Assembly: GCA_030018695.1 (NCBI GenBank)
Contig: JASEHI010000001.1
Span: 60,391-124,390, forward strand
DNA length: 64,000 nt
Source of the DNA: Anaerolineales bacterium
Lineage (GTDB): Bacteria > Chloroflexota > Anaerolineae > Anaerolineales > Villigracilaceae
Direction: 5' to 3'
In this document: positions 1 to 9,295 of the stretch, piece by piece
Layout: each line of letters opens with the position of its first letter
Position numbering within the stretch: the stretch's first letter is position 1
Notes under the pieces: generated by a model
Told to the model about the DNA's origin: nothing
Databases searched by the model: none
Seen by the model: only the letters and a program-made list of their open reading frames with translations
Program-made: the position numbers and the translations under genes

Positions 1-80
1 GTCCGCGACTTTGAGAAAGCCATATATTGAGCAGTTTCCCCGCTTGCTTCTTTGCTTAAAAATGATACAATCATTACAGA

Positions 81-278
81 ATGGACGCTGAAACGCTGCG
101 CCTCCTGCTGGCGGGTTTCCTGGTCGCCATGTACATCCTGGCGATCCTATACCTGCGGCGCAGGAATTTGACACTCGGCGAGTATGCCTTCTGGGGGCTG
201 TTCGCGCTGTTCATCCCGGCGCTGGGACCGTTTCTGGTCATCATCAGCCGGCCCGGAAATATCAGGAGGTCAAGATGA
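81..278 (+). CDS. small membrane protein, PLDc_N-like
   Basis: two TM-like segments followed by a short basic tail; similar style to 14067..14273. Confidence 0.6.
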   Translation: MDAETLRLLLAGFLVAMYILAILYLRRRNLTLGEYAFWGLFALFIPALGPFLVIISRPGNIRRSR

Positions 279-481
279 AATTGATCGTGAGCCTCGACCG
301 CGATGAAGACGGCGTCTGGATTGCAGAATGTCCGTCAATTCCCGGCTGTGTCAGCCAAGGTTCGACTAGAGAAGAAGCATTAGAAAACATCAAAGAAGCT
401 ATCCAGCTTTGCCTTGAAGTTCGCTCAGAACAAGGTCTTCCCCTGACCATTGAAACTCGCCAGGTGGAGGTATACGCCTGA
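275..481 (+). CDS. hicB: HicB-family antitoxin
   Basis: MKLIVSLDRDEDGVWIAECPSIPGCVSQGSTREEALENIKEAI is typical HicB; overlaps the next ORF. Confidence 0.85.
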   Translation: MKLIVSLDRDEDGVWIAECPSIPGCVSQGSTREEALENIKEAIQLCLEVRSEQGLPLTIETRQVEVYA

Positions 482-708
482 TGCCCACGCTTCCCCGACT
501 GAGCGGTCGGGAAACCGTACGAGCCTTTGAATCTCTTGGTTGGAAGGTGGTCAGGCAAAAAGGGAGCCACATCATCCTGATCAAAGTTGGGCATATTGCA
601 ACATTGTCCGTACCCAATCATAAAGAAGTTGCCAGGGGCACTCTGCGCAGCCTGATCCGTTCAGCAGGACTAACCGTATCAGAGTTCATAGACGTTCTGA
701 AAGATTAG
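481..708 (+). CDS. hicA: HicA-family toxin (mRNA interferase)
   Basis: GRETVRAFESLGWKVVRQKGSHIIL..VPNHKEVARGTLRSLIRSAGLTVSEF matches the HicA dsRBD-like fold. Confidence 0.85.
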   Translation: MPTLPRLSGRETVRAFESLGWKVVRQKGSHIILIKVGHIATLSVPNHKEVARGTLRSLIRSAGLTVSEFIDVLKD

Positions 709-750
709 CCGTGAAAGTTGTTGCGATTTTATTCTTCAGGAGGTAAATTC

Positions 751-1236
751 ATGAAACAAGACCGTTTCCTGCTCGGGATTTTGATTTTCATCGGCTTGTT
801 GATTGTCGCCGCGCTGACGCTGTTTTTCGTCCGCCAGGATGCGCAGACCTACGGCGCGGAGGATACGCCGGAAGGCGTCATCCGCAACTACGCGCTGGCC
901 CTGCAAAACCGCGATTTCGAGCGCGCCTATGGCTACCTGGCCGAGAAGGACAATAGGCCCTCGCTCGATACCTTCCGCCAGGCTTTCCTCAGCCGCCAGC
1001 TCGACATTTCCAACGCGGCCATCCAGATCGGCAGCGTGGAGCTGACCGGCAGCGACCAGGCGATGGTGGATTTGACCGTCGTCTACGCCTCCAGCGATCC
1101 CTTCTCGACCGGCTGGAGCTCGAATGAAACGGCTACACTGGTCAGGCAGGAGGGCGGCTGGCGCATTTCCTATATGCCGTATCCCTACTGGGGTTGGGAT
1201 TGGTTCCAGCCGACGGCTGTACCGGTGAAGCCGTAG
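751..1236 (+). CDS. DUF4878-like membrane-anchored protein
   Basis: N-terminal TM then NTF2-like region; RBS aggaggt upstream of ATG at 751. Confidence 0.6.
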   Translation: MKQDRFLLGILIFIGLLIVAALTLFFVRQDAQTYGAEDTPEGVIRNYALALQNRDFERAYGYLAEKDNRPSLDTFRQAFLSRQLDISNAAIQIGSVELTGSDQAMVDLTVVYASSDPFSTGWSSNETATLVRQEGGWRISYMPYPYWGWDWFQPTAVPVKP

Positions 1237-1281
1237 TCCGCCCGCTTGACACGACCCGATTTATGACTATAATATTAGTCA

Positions 1282-1605
1282 ATGTCACCGACAATACCAT
1301 TTACCCTGATTTTTGCGCCAGAGATACGCCAGCATTTGGCAAGAATAGAGCGCAAGCATCAGAGTTTGATCCGGCAGACAATCAGGGAACAACTTCGGTA
1401 TTCGCCAAGTGTACAAACCAAGAACCGGAAATTATTGGAACCGCCGGCGCCTTATCAAGCGACGTGGGAACTTCGCTTTGGCCCTGAAAACCGTTTCCGA
1501 GCCTTTTACGAAGTGGATACTCCCGAGCATAAGGTGTACATTTTGGCGGTCGGAGTGAAAGAAGGTAATCGGTTATTTATCGGTGACGAGGAGTACACAA
1601 AATGA
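1282..1605 (+). CDS. RelE/ParE-superfamily toxin
   Basis: ORF overlaps a Phd/YefM-like antitoxin; LRFGPENRFRAFYEVD..VYILAVGVKEGNRL is RelE-like. Confidence 0.7.
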   Translation: MSPTIPFTLIFAPEIRQHLARIERKHQSLIRQTIREQLRYSPSVQTKNRKLLEPPAPYQATWELRFGPENRFRAFYEVDTPEHKVYILAVGVKEGNRLFIGDEEYTK

Positions 1606-1964
1606 GAATTGCTTCTTTAGCAGATGTCAAAACACGTTTCAGCGCCTATGTGGATAATTGCAAAGCGGATGGGCCTGTCGTCATCACACGAAATGGCAAG
1701 GCTGTTGCAGTACTCATCGCGCCATTGAATGATGATGATCTGGAAAGTATCCTGTTGGCGCGCTCGGCGCGGTTCCAGTCAATGCTGGAAAGATCACGGC
1801 AGAGTATTCGGGCTGGGGAAGGTTTATCGGAAGAGGAATTCTGGAATACGGTGGAGGAAAATGCCAAACTCGAAAAACGCGCCAAGCGCGCCAGCGAAGT
1901 GAAGTTTGATAAAACTATGGCGCAAGTAGCCAAAATCGAGCCTCCAGAATATGACCGTTTGTAA
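1602..1964 (+). CDS. Phd/YefM-family antitoxin
   Basis: MRIASLADVKTRFSAYVDNCKADGPVVITRNGKAVAVLIAP. Confidence 0.85.
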   Translation: MRIASLADVKTRFSAYVDNCKADGPVVITRNGKAVAVLIAPLNDDDLESILLARSARFQSMLERSRQSIRAGEGLSEEEFWNTVEENAKLEKRAKRASEVKFDKTMAQVAKIEPPEYDRL

Positions 1965-2154
1965 GGCCGAGGGCCAGCCGACGGCTGCGCCGGTGAAACC
2001 TTAAATGCAACCCGCCCCACTAGCCCGATCCATCACGTGTAGATGGGGGCAGGCGGCCACAGGCGGCCACTCTTCGCGGGGCGGGAGAAGTCTTACGACT
2101 TTTACGCTTATATAATAACGATTCTTGCCGCTTGTGTCAATCTTTTTATGAAAA

Positions 2155-2268
2155 CAAACCTCACCAGCTTCGCTGGAAATGCAAAATGGCGCTTGGCACA
2201 TCATCAACATACCATACCCCTACTTGGGCTGGGACTGGTACCAACCGACGCCTCAGCCGGTCAAATGA
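2155..2268 (+). pseudogene. 3' remnant of a paralog of the 751..1236 gene
   Basis: frame reads LEMQNGAWHIINIPYPYLGWDWYQPTPQPVK*, aligning to EGGWRISYMPYPYWGWDWFQPTAVPVKP* of 751..1236. Confidence 0.7.
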
Positions 2269-2357
2269 TTTGGGTGCGTTTCAAATGAGACCTCATGCCC
2301 TGCGGGGCACCCTAAAGGATGAAAATACAGGCTATTTTCAAGTCAGTTAGACCAGAA

Positions 2358-2503
2358 CGTCCCGCAGGCGTTGTCCTGAGCCTGCCGTCTCGCACCGGCG
2401 TGCCGCCGATGTTCGCGGCACGAACGGTGTCGAAGGGTTGGATTGAGCCAATGCCTGCCCTGAGCTTGTCGAAGGGTGACCGTCTTTCAAAACCTGCGGG
2501 ACG
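2358..2503. repeat. composite repeat bounded by an 11-bp inverted repeat
   Basis: cgtcccgcagg (2358) and cctgcgggacg (2493) are exact reverse complements, with cctgagc...gtcgaaggg elements inside. Confidence 0.5.
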
Positions 2504-2726
2504 GTTGCTTCAACTGAAATGAAATACACCCAAATACTTTGTGTCACTTCGTGTCCTTTGTGTTTAGAAATGAGTCGTGTGTTCTTCGTCTGAGCAGATA
2601 CCCGTAACGCGGAATTCATTCCGCAACCAAAGGCGATATGAATATCGCGCTACCGAGTAGGTGCTGCGCACAAAATCTTCGCGGTTGGCATAGTTTTTAC
2701 AGAGTTATACTATAAGGAGAGAAAAC

Positions 2727-4637
2727 ATGCGCACCATTCGCCGTCTCTACTTTTACGCCGTTGCCTTTATCAGCCTGGAGGTCGTGCTCTGGGGCTTGAT
2801 TGGCCTGCTGCGCACCACTTTTTCGCCGGATGCCATCGGCGGAGGCGCAGAGCGATTGGCGCAGGCCCTGGCGCTCATCCTGGTGGGGGTGCCGGTCTTC
2901 GGCCTGCACTGGTGGGTGGCCCAGCGCAATGCCCGCGCGGAGATGGACGAGCGCGCCTCCGGCCTGCGCGCCTTCTTCCTCTACGCCGTCTTGCTGGCGA
3001 CGCAGATCCCCATCGTCCAGAACTTCCTGGCCCTGCTCAACCGCTTCTTGCTGGAGGCCTTTGGCATGTCGTCCTACCAGGCCATGTTCGGCGGCTCCCA
3101 GACCTGGACGGATAATCTCATCGCCGCGCTGATGAACGGCCTGGCAGCGGCCTACTTCATCGTCGTCCTGCGCGCGGATTGGAAAGAGATCACGCCCAAA
3201 GAAACCTTCGCCGACATCCGCCGCATCTACCGTTACGTTTGGGTGATCTACACACTGGTGATGCTCATCGCCGGTGTTCAGCAATTGCTGCGCTTCGTGC
3301 TGGAAATCCCGCCCAGCGCCTTTGGCCCGCTGACGCGCGCCGCGTTCGTCAACGGCCTGACCCTCTTGCTGCTCGGCGCGCCGTTATGGTTCTTCGCCTG
3401 GAAGACGGTACAGGACTCGCTGGCCGAGCAGAGTGAACGCGAGTCGCTGCTGCGTTTGGGCATTCTCTACCTGCTGGCGCTGTCTGGCGTGATCACCGTG
3501 CTGACCTCGGGCGGGATCGTGTTCGACGTGTTCCTCCGGCGCATCCTCGGTGAAGCCATGACCTTGCCGGAACTCTTCCAACAAGTCGGCGGGCCGCTCT
3601 CCATCGGCATTCCAATGGCAGGGGTGTGGGCGTATTACGGCCACTGGCTGAACCGTTCGATGGCCGAAATCCCCGATGCGCCGCGCCGCGCCGGGATGCG
3701 CCGCCTGTACTACTACGTCCTCTCGGCCATCGGCCTGGGCGCAACCTTCATCGGCCTGGGGATACTGCTCTCGTTCGTTGTGGATACTTCCCTGGGTGAC
3801 GTACTCTGGGCCGAGACGCTGCGACCGCGCCTGGCCGGTTCACTCGCCACGCTCTTTGCCGGTCTACCGCTCTGGCTGCTGACCTGGCGTCCGCTGCAGG
3901 CCGAAGCCCTCGCTTCCGGCGATACGGGCGATCATGCGCGCCGTTCCATTGTGCGCAAGGTGTATCTCTACCTGGCCTTGTTTACCAGCGTCATCGGCGG
4001 GATGGCTATGGCGGGTATCCTGATCTTCACCCTGCTCAACCAACTGCTCGGCGGCTTCTCGCCGCAATTCTTGCAGGATCTGCTCAAGTCGCTGGAATTT
4101 CTCGTCCTGTTCGCGCTGATGGGCGGCTATCACGGGTATTGCTTGCGCCGCGATGGCCGCATGGCCGCCCACGCGCTGGCAGCCAGACATGCGCTCTTCC
4201 CCGCGCTGATCTTCGATGACGGCGATGGCACATTCGCCCAGGCGGTTCTCGCCGCGATCCAAAAGCAGACCCCGCGCCTGCCGGCCGCGGCCCAGTCCAT
4301 CTCCCAGCCGATCCCGGAGGAGGCGCTGGCTACGGTCAAGGCCGTCATCCTGCCGGCCGACCTGGCGCTCGACCCGCCCGAAGCGCTGCGGCTGTGGCTG
4401 CGCGACTTTAACGGAAGCAGGTTGATCGTCCCGCGCGCCGCGCAAGGCTGGGTGTGGGTTGGCGGCGCACAGGCGGATGTCAACCAGGCCGCGCTGGCGC
4501 TGCGTCAACTAGCCGAGGGACAGGAAGTCCGCCAGCGCGCGCCGGCCTCGGGTTGGATGGTCGCGGTGTATATCATCGCCGCGTTGTTCGGCCTGCAAGT
4601 CCTGTTCATGCTCATCGGCCTCGGCATGTCATTCTAG
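2727..4637 (+). CDS. DUF5671-type polytopic membrane protein
   Basis: repeated RRLYFY(A/V)..FISLEV..WGL(I/L)GLL units. Confidence 0.7.
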   Translation: MRTIRRLYFYAVAFISLEVVLWGLIGLLRTTFSPDAIGGGAERLAQALALILVGVPVFGLHWWVAQRNARAEMDERASGLRAFFLYAVLLATQIPIVQNFLALLNRFLLEAFGMSSYQAMFGGSQTWTDNLIAALMNGLAAAYFIVVLRADWKEITPKETFADIRRIYRYVWVIYTLVMLIAGVQQLLRFVLEIPPSAFGPLTRAAFVNGLTLLLLGAPLWFFAWKTVQDSLAEQSERESLLRLGILYLLALSGVITVLTSGGIVFDVFLRRILGEAMTLPELFQQVGGPLSIGIPMAGVWAYYGHWLNRSMAEIPDAPRRAGMRRLYYYVLSAIGLGATFIGLGILLSFVVDTSLGDVLWAETLRPRLAGSLATLFAGLPLWLLTWRPLQAEALASGDTGDHARRSIVRKVYLYLALFTSVIGGMAMAGILIFTLLNQLLGGFSPQFLQDLLKSLEFLVLFALMGGYHGYCLRRDGRMAAHALAARHALFPALIFDDGDGTFAQAVLAAIQKQTPRLPAAAQSISQPIPEEALATVKAVILPADLALDPPEALRLWLRDFNGSRLIVPRAAQGWVWVGGAQADVNQAALALRQLAEGQEVRQRAPASGWMVAVYIIAALFGLQVLFMLIGLGMSF

Positions 4638-4703
4638 GTTGACTAGCCGCCTTTTCACTTTCGCCTTCTCAGGATATACTTTGTAGAGGAGAGGAACGAG
4701 ACA

Positions 4704-5906
4704 ATGAAAGTAACTGTCCTTCAAGAAAGCCTGGCTCATGGATTGAGCGTCGTTTCGCGAGCCGTGTCGCCGCGCACGACCCTGCCCGTCCTGGCAAATG
4801 TTTTGGTCGCAACCGATGAAGGCCGACTGCGCCTTTCGGCTACCAACCTGGAAATTGGCATCACCTGTTGGATCGGGGCCAAGATCGAGGAAGAAGGCTC
4901 GACCACCGTCCCGGCGCGCACCTTCGTTGACCTGGTCGCGACTCTGCCCGCCGAGCAGGTGAACTTCAGCCTGAACAGCGCCAACCAGACGCTCAACGTG
5001 CGCTGCGGGGCATCCAACACGGATATCAAGTGCATAGACGCCCAGGAATTCCCGCCGTTGCCGGTTCCGGAAATGGAAGGTGCGATGTCTCGACAGGGCT
5101 CGACACAAGTGTCTCGACAGGGCTCGACACAAGTGTCTCGACAGGGCTCGACAACCATCCAGATCAATGTGGCTGATTTCAAGGAGATGATCCAACAGGT
5201 GGTCTTTGCTGCCTCGGTGGACGAGGCGCGTCCGGTGCTGATGGGTGTGTTGATGACGGTGGATAAAGATACGATCTGCATGGCGGCCGCGGATGGCTTC
5301 CGGCTCTCGGTACGCAAGGCGACGCTTTCACAGCCCGCGCCGCAGCCGGTGACAGCTATCATCCCGGGGCGCTCCTTGAGCGAACTGGCGCGCGTCGCTG
5401 CGGATGGCAACGAGATGATCTCAATGGTGATGCCCAAAGGGCGCGGCCAGGTCATTTTCCACGTCAAGGATGTCGAACTGGTCTCACAGTTGATTGACGG
5501 CGCCTTCCCGGATTACCAGCAGATCATCCCGCGTTCGTATAAGTCGCGCACGCTGCTTTCCACGCAGGCGCTGCTCAAGGCCTGCAAGCAGGCCGAGATC
5601 TTCGCCCGCGAAGGCTCCAACGTAGCCCGGCTGAACATCAAGTCCAGCGGAGAACTGGAGCCTGGCACGGTCGAAATTTCCGCCCAGTCCGAAGAGACCG
5701 GCTCGAACGAGACCGTGGTCGCGGCGACCATCGAAGGGATCGGCCTGTTGATCGCCTTCAATGTTAAGTACATGCGCGAGGTATTGGAGGTGATCAAGAC
5801 CCCCAACGTGGCCTTGGAGACCTCCGCGGCGAACGCGCCCGGGGTGATCCGCCCGGTGGGAGATGACAACTTCCTGCACGTCATCATGCCGATGCACCTG
5901 GGTTGA
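4704..5906 (+). CDS. dnaN: DNA polymerase III beta subunit (sliding clamp)
   Basis: MKVTVLQESLAHGLSVVSRAVSPRTTLPVLANVL...DEARPVLMGVL...ending VIMPMHLG. Confidence 0.95.
   Translation: MKVTVLQESLAHGLSVVSRAVSPRTTLPVLANVLVATDEGRLRLSATNLEIGITCWIGAKIEEEGSTTVPARTFVDLVATLPAEQVNFSLNSANQTLNVRCGASNTDIKCIDAQEFPPLPVPEMEGAMSRQGSTQVSRQGSTQVSRQGSTTIQINVADFKEMIQQVVFAASVDEARPVLMGVLMTVDKDTICMAAADGFRLSVRKATLSQPAPQPVTAIIPGRSLSELARVAADGNEMISMVMPKGRGQVIFHVKDVELVSQLIDGAFPDYQQIIPRSYKSRTLLSTQALLKACKQAEIFAREGSNVARLNIKSSGELEPGTVEISAQSEETGSNETVVAATIEGIGLLIAFNVKYMREVLEVIKTPNVALETSAANAPGVIRPVGDDNFLHVIMPMHLG
5086..5155 (+). repeat. 3 tandem copies (last one partial) of a 24-bp unit inside dnaN
   Basis: tgtctcgacagggctcgacacaag x3, translated SRQGSTQV-SRQGSTQV-SRQGSTT. 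Confidence 0.95.
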
Positions 5907-6044
5907 AAGTTAGCAAGTTGAAGGTTGCAGGTTTGAAGGTTGAGCGTCAGGGTGTAGAATCACTCTGACGCTTTTCTAAATGGCATGCCCGCTGCATACT
6001 GCCTCTGCCTTCCGCCTTCTGCTCACCGCCTCCTGCCATCCGAA

Positions 6045-8363
6045 ATGACTCTACCCACGCCATCCACTGACCGAGTCCTGAACATCTATCTGGCGCTCAA
6101 CCAGTATCCGATCCTAAGCCCGCGCGTCCGCGCCCGCATGAGGCAGGAGTTGTTCGCGCGCGGCATCATCTCACTTGAAGTATTTGAAATAGAAGTACGC
6201 GAGAAAGCCATCCACTCCCAAGAGCGGGAGGGCTTGCACGACCCATACAGCGAAGAGGCATTCGATATCTGGGAAGCGCGCCTTTCGCGCATCCGCGATT
6301 CGCTGACCGACTTTTATTTCGCCTACAACCTGCCCTACGAGGAGTTCGAGCGCATCGTCAAGGAGATTGTCGGCGAACGCGGCGAGCCGCCGGACACGGT
6401 CACCTTCAACCCCGAACTCGCCCCACAGGATATGCTCTTCCAGCAGGCCGAGCTGCTCGAAGGGTTGCCTCTGGAAAAACGCAAGCCGCTCGAGGCGCGC
6501 CTGCAGGAGATCAAGGTTGTGCTGATCCGCACCATGATCAGCGATCAACTGGCCTATTTGAACATCGCCCGCAAATGGTTCACGGTAGATGACCTGAAAG
6601 ACATCCGCCGCCGTAAGATCGGTTACGGCAAGATCGGCGGCAAGTCGGCTGGGATGCTGCTGGCTTATCGCATCCTGAACGAGGTGGCCCCGCCCGAGGT
6701 GCGCACCGCGATCCGCACGCCGGTCTCATACTTCCTGGCATCCGATATGTTCTATACCTTCATGGCCGCCAATGGCCTGATCCACTGGGCAGACCAGAAG
6801 TACAAGCCCGAAGCGCAGATGCGCCTCGAGTACGCGCAGATTGTTCAGGAATTTGTCCACGGAGAGTTCCCAAAAGACATCCTGGAACGCTTGAGCGCCA
6901 TCCTGAACGAAGCTGGCGACCAGCCGCTCATCGTCCGCTCGTCGAGCCTTTTGGAAGACAATTTCGGCACTTCTTTCGCCGGCAAATACGATAGCTTTTT
7001 TTGCCCAAACCAGGGCACACCCAAAGAAAATCTCAACGCCCTCGCCGAGGCCATCGCCCGCGTCTACGCCTCCTGCATGAACCCCAATGCCTTACTTTAC
7101 CGGCACAACAAAGGCCTGCTGGACTACGACGAGCGTATCGCCGTTCTGATTCAATTCGTCCAGGGAGAACAATACGGACGTTACTTCCTGCCCCACGCGG
7201 CAGGTGTGGCCTTCAGCCGCAACCTGTACCGCTGGTCGCCGCAGATCCGCAAGGAGGACGGGTTTGTGCGCCTGGTCTGGGGTCTGGGTACCCGCGCCGT
7301 AGACCAGGTCGGAGATGACCACCCGCGCCTGGTTGCGCTCAGCCACCCGCAGCTTCATCCGGCCTCGGCCACAAAAATGATTCGCCGCTATTCTCAGGAA
7401 TATGTGGACTTGATTGACTTGCAAGATAACCAGGTCAAAACTCTGGCGGTTGGCGAAGTCCTCCAACCGCGTTATCCGGCCCTGCGCTACATTGCTCAAG
7501 TAGATGAGGGCGACTACCTGGCCGCCATCCGCACCAGCCTGGTTGAGGTGGACAAGCTGGTCCTCACCTTCGATGAACTCCTGCGCCGCACGCCTTTCGC
7601 CGAATATATGCGCCGAATCGTCAAGCTGCTCGAAGAACACTACCACTCCCCGGTGGATATCGAATTCACTCTGCAAATCATTGACCCGCAATCTGCCAGG
7701 CCGTCAATCCGCATCTCGCTCCTGCAGTGCCGCCCACAAAGCCAGATGGAAGATGAAGAGGCCAGAATACCGGAGAAGCTCCCACCCGAGAACATCATCT
7801 TCTCCAGCCGCCGCATGGTGCCGCATGGCACGGTGGACGGCATTCGCTACGTGCTGTTCGTCTCGCCCGAAGATTACTTCAACCTGACCTCCCAGGCCGA
7901 ACGCAGCAAACTGGAACGCGCCATCGGCGCGATCAACGCTGCCCTGAAAGGCGAGACCTTCATCTGCGTTGGGCCAGGACGCTGGGGGACTTCCACACCC
8001 GACATGGGGATACATATCAATTACGGGGATATTTACAACACGCGCGCCTTGATCGAGCTGACCGGACAGGGCATCGGGCCGGACCTGCAGCCGTCATTCG
8101 GCACCCATTTTTTCCAGGACTTGATGGAGTCTAGCATCTACCCCCTGGCCGTTTACCTGGACGACGAGGATGTCGTCTTTAATTCCAATTTCTTCTCTAA
8201 AACCCCGAACCGCCTGAACGACTGGCTGCCGGCGGATAAATCGCTGCGCGCCTGCCTGCGCATCATCGCAGTAGAAGACTACAAGCCTGGCCACCATCTG
8301 ACTTTGGTGATGAACAATGACGCCAGTCGGGCAATAGCCTTTCTGGAGCCGGATAAGAACTAG
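6045..8363 (+). CDS. PEP/pyruvate-binding domain protein (PpsA N-terminal-like)
   Basis: GYGKIGGKSAGMLLAYRIL, PLIVRSSSLLEDNFGTSFAGKYDSFF, FICVGPGRWGTSTPDMGI. Confidence 0.8.
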   Translation: MTLPTPSTDRVLNIYLALNQYPILSPRVRARMRQELFARGIISLEVFEIEVREKAIHSQEREGLHDPYSEEAFDIWEARLSRIRDSLTDFYFAYNLPYEEFERIVKEIVGERGEPPDTVTFNPELAPQDMLFQQAELLEGLPLEKRKPLEARLQEIKVVLIRTMISDQLAYLNIARKWFTVDDLKDIRRRKIGYGKIGGKSAGMLLAYRILNEVAPPEVRTAIRTPVSYFLASDMFYTFMAANGLIHWADQKYKPEAQMRLEYAQIVQEFVHGEFPKDILERLSAILNEAGDQPLIVRSSSLLEDNFGTSFAGKYDSFFCPNQGTPKENLNALAEAIARVYASCMNPNALLYRHNKGLLDYDERIAVLIQFVQGEQYGRYFLPHAAGVAFSRNLYRWSPQIRKEDGFVRLVWGLGTRAVDQVGDDHPRLVALSHPQLHPASATKMIRRYSQEYVDLIDLQDNQVKTLAVGEVLQPRYPALRYIAQVDEGDYLAAIRTSLVEVDKLVLTFDELLRRTPFAEYMRRIVKLLEEHYHSPVDIEFTLQIIDPQSARPSIRISLLQCRPQSQMEDEEARIPEKLPPENIIFSSRRMVPHGTVDGIRYVLFVSPEDYFNLTSQAERSKLERAIGAINAALKGETFICVGPGRWGTSTPDMGIHINYGDIYNTRALIELTGQGIGPDLQPSFGTHFFQDLMESSIYPLAVYLDDEDVVFNSNFFSKTPNRLNDWLPADKSLRACLRIIAVEDYKPGHHLTLVMNNDASRAIAFLEPDKN

Positions 8364-8424
8364 AACAAGTGTTCTACTTCTTCTTGCCGAGTAGGCCTTC
8401 GGCGAGCACACAGTAAAGCAAAAG

Positions 8425-8455
8425 GACTGGCATTTTGCCAGCCCTTTTTGATGAT
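8425..8455 (+). terminator. Rho-independent terminator
   Basis: GGACTGGCATTTTGCCAGCCCTTTTT hairpin plus T-run. Confidence 0.6.
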
Positions 8456-8463
8456 GAGGTTAC

Positions 8464-9258
8464 TTATGGCGCAATTCTCGCCTCGTCCGCTTTCGGCTGC
8501 ATGGCCAGGCGCATGGCAAACAAGATGATCAGGCTTACAACAGCAAAGCCGGCAATGACAACTTCCACCCCTGCCGCTCCCAGAGTGGGCAAAAGATGAG
8601 TTGCTGTCCCATTCACCAGCGCATGCCAGAGTATGGCCAGCCAGAACCAGAGCGGCTGCTTGAGAGTCACACTGCGCAGCACCATGACCGAGAGCGTGAT
8701 TTGCATGGCCATCGCGAAGATGCGTTCGACGAAACCAAGCACCGACAGGTACACCGGCGCAGACCAAAAGTCCGTTACCTGTTGCTGCAAGGCAGCTGCC
8801 TGATCAGCCGGAAGTTGAAGGACGGCAACATCCACACCGCGCAGAGACAACATAGTGAAGAACGCCAGGGCGGCGAGGATGCCCAGGAAAATAGCCTCGA
8901 TGCCTCCGTGACCCGCGCCGACCATCAGGCCTTCATTCCAGGTACGCGTTTTCTTGAGCACGAACTTGAAGAGGATGTAACGGGCAGTCTCTTCGAAGAT
9001 GCCGGCCAGCAGGCCAAGCACCACGGCATTGAAAAGCCTCGTCCAGGCCTCGGCAGGTGCGGGCAGCACACCGGCATTGAACAGCGCGGTCAGCCCCGAC
9101 AACACGGGAACGTGAACCACCTGTGCAGCGATGAAGGTCAATGCGCCTGCCAGAAAGAGTCTCCACGAGAGTTTGAAGCGGCGCGACAGGTAAATCCCCA
9201 GCAGGATGGGCAAAAGGATCATCCCCAGAAAATTGATGGCATAGGTAACGGCTAACAT
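8464..9258 (-). CDS. YhfC-like / PrsW-type intramembrane protease family protein
   Basis: polytopic, with EETARYILFK and GHGGIEAIFLG motifs. Confidence 0.65.
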   Translation of the reverse strand: MLAVTYAINFLGMILLPILLGIYLSRRFKLSWRLFLAGALTFIAAQVVHVPVLSGLTALFNAGVLPAPAEAWTRLFNAVVLGLLAGIFEETARYILFKFVLKKTRTWNEGLMVGAGHGGIEAIFLGILAALAFFTMLSLRGVDVAVLQLPADQAAALQQQVTDFWSAPVYLSVLGFVERIFAMAMQITLSVMVLRSVTLKQPLWFWLAILWHALVNGTATHLLPTLGAAGVEVVIAGFAVVSLIILFAMRLAMQPKADEARIAP

Positions 9259-9295
9259 AGTTTCTCCTTATTTTTGGCAACATGCCACAAACGTA

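Noticed and set aside
5086-5155. 24-bp repeats in dnaN considered as a CRISPR fragment
   Set aside because: Units are directly adjacent with no spacers and are in frame.
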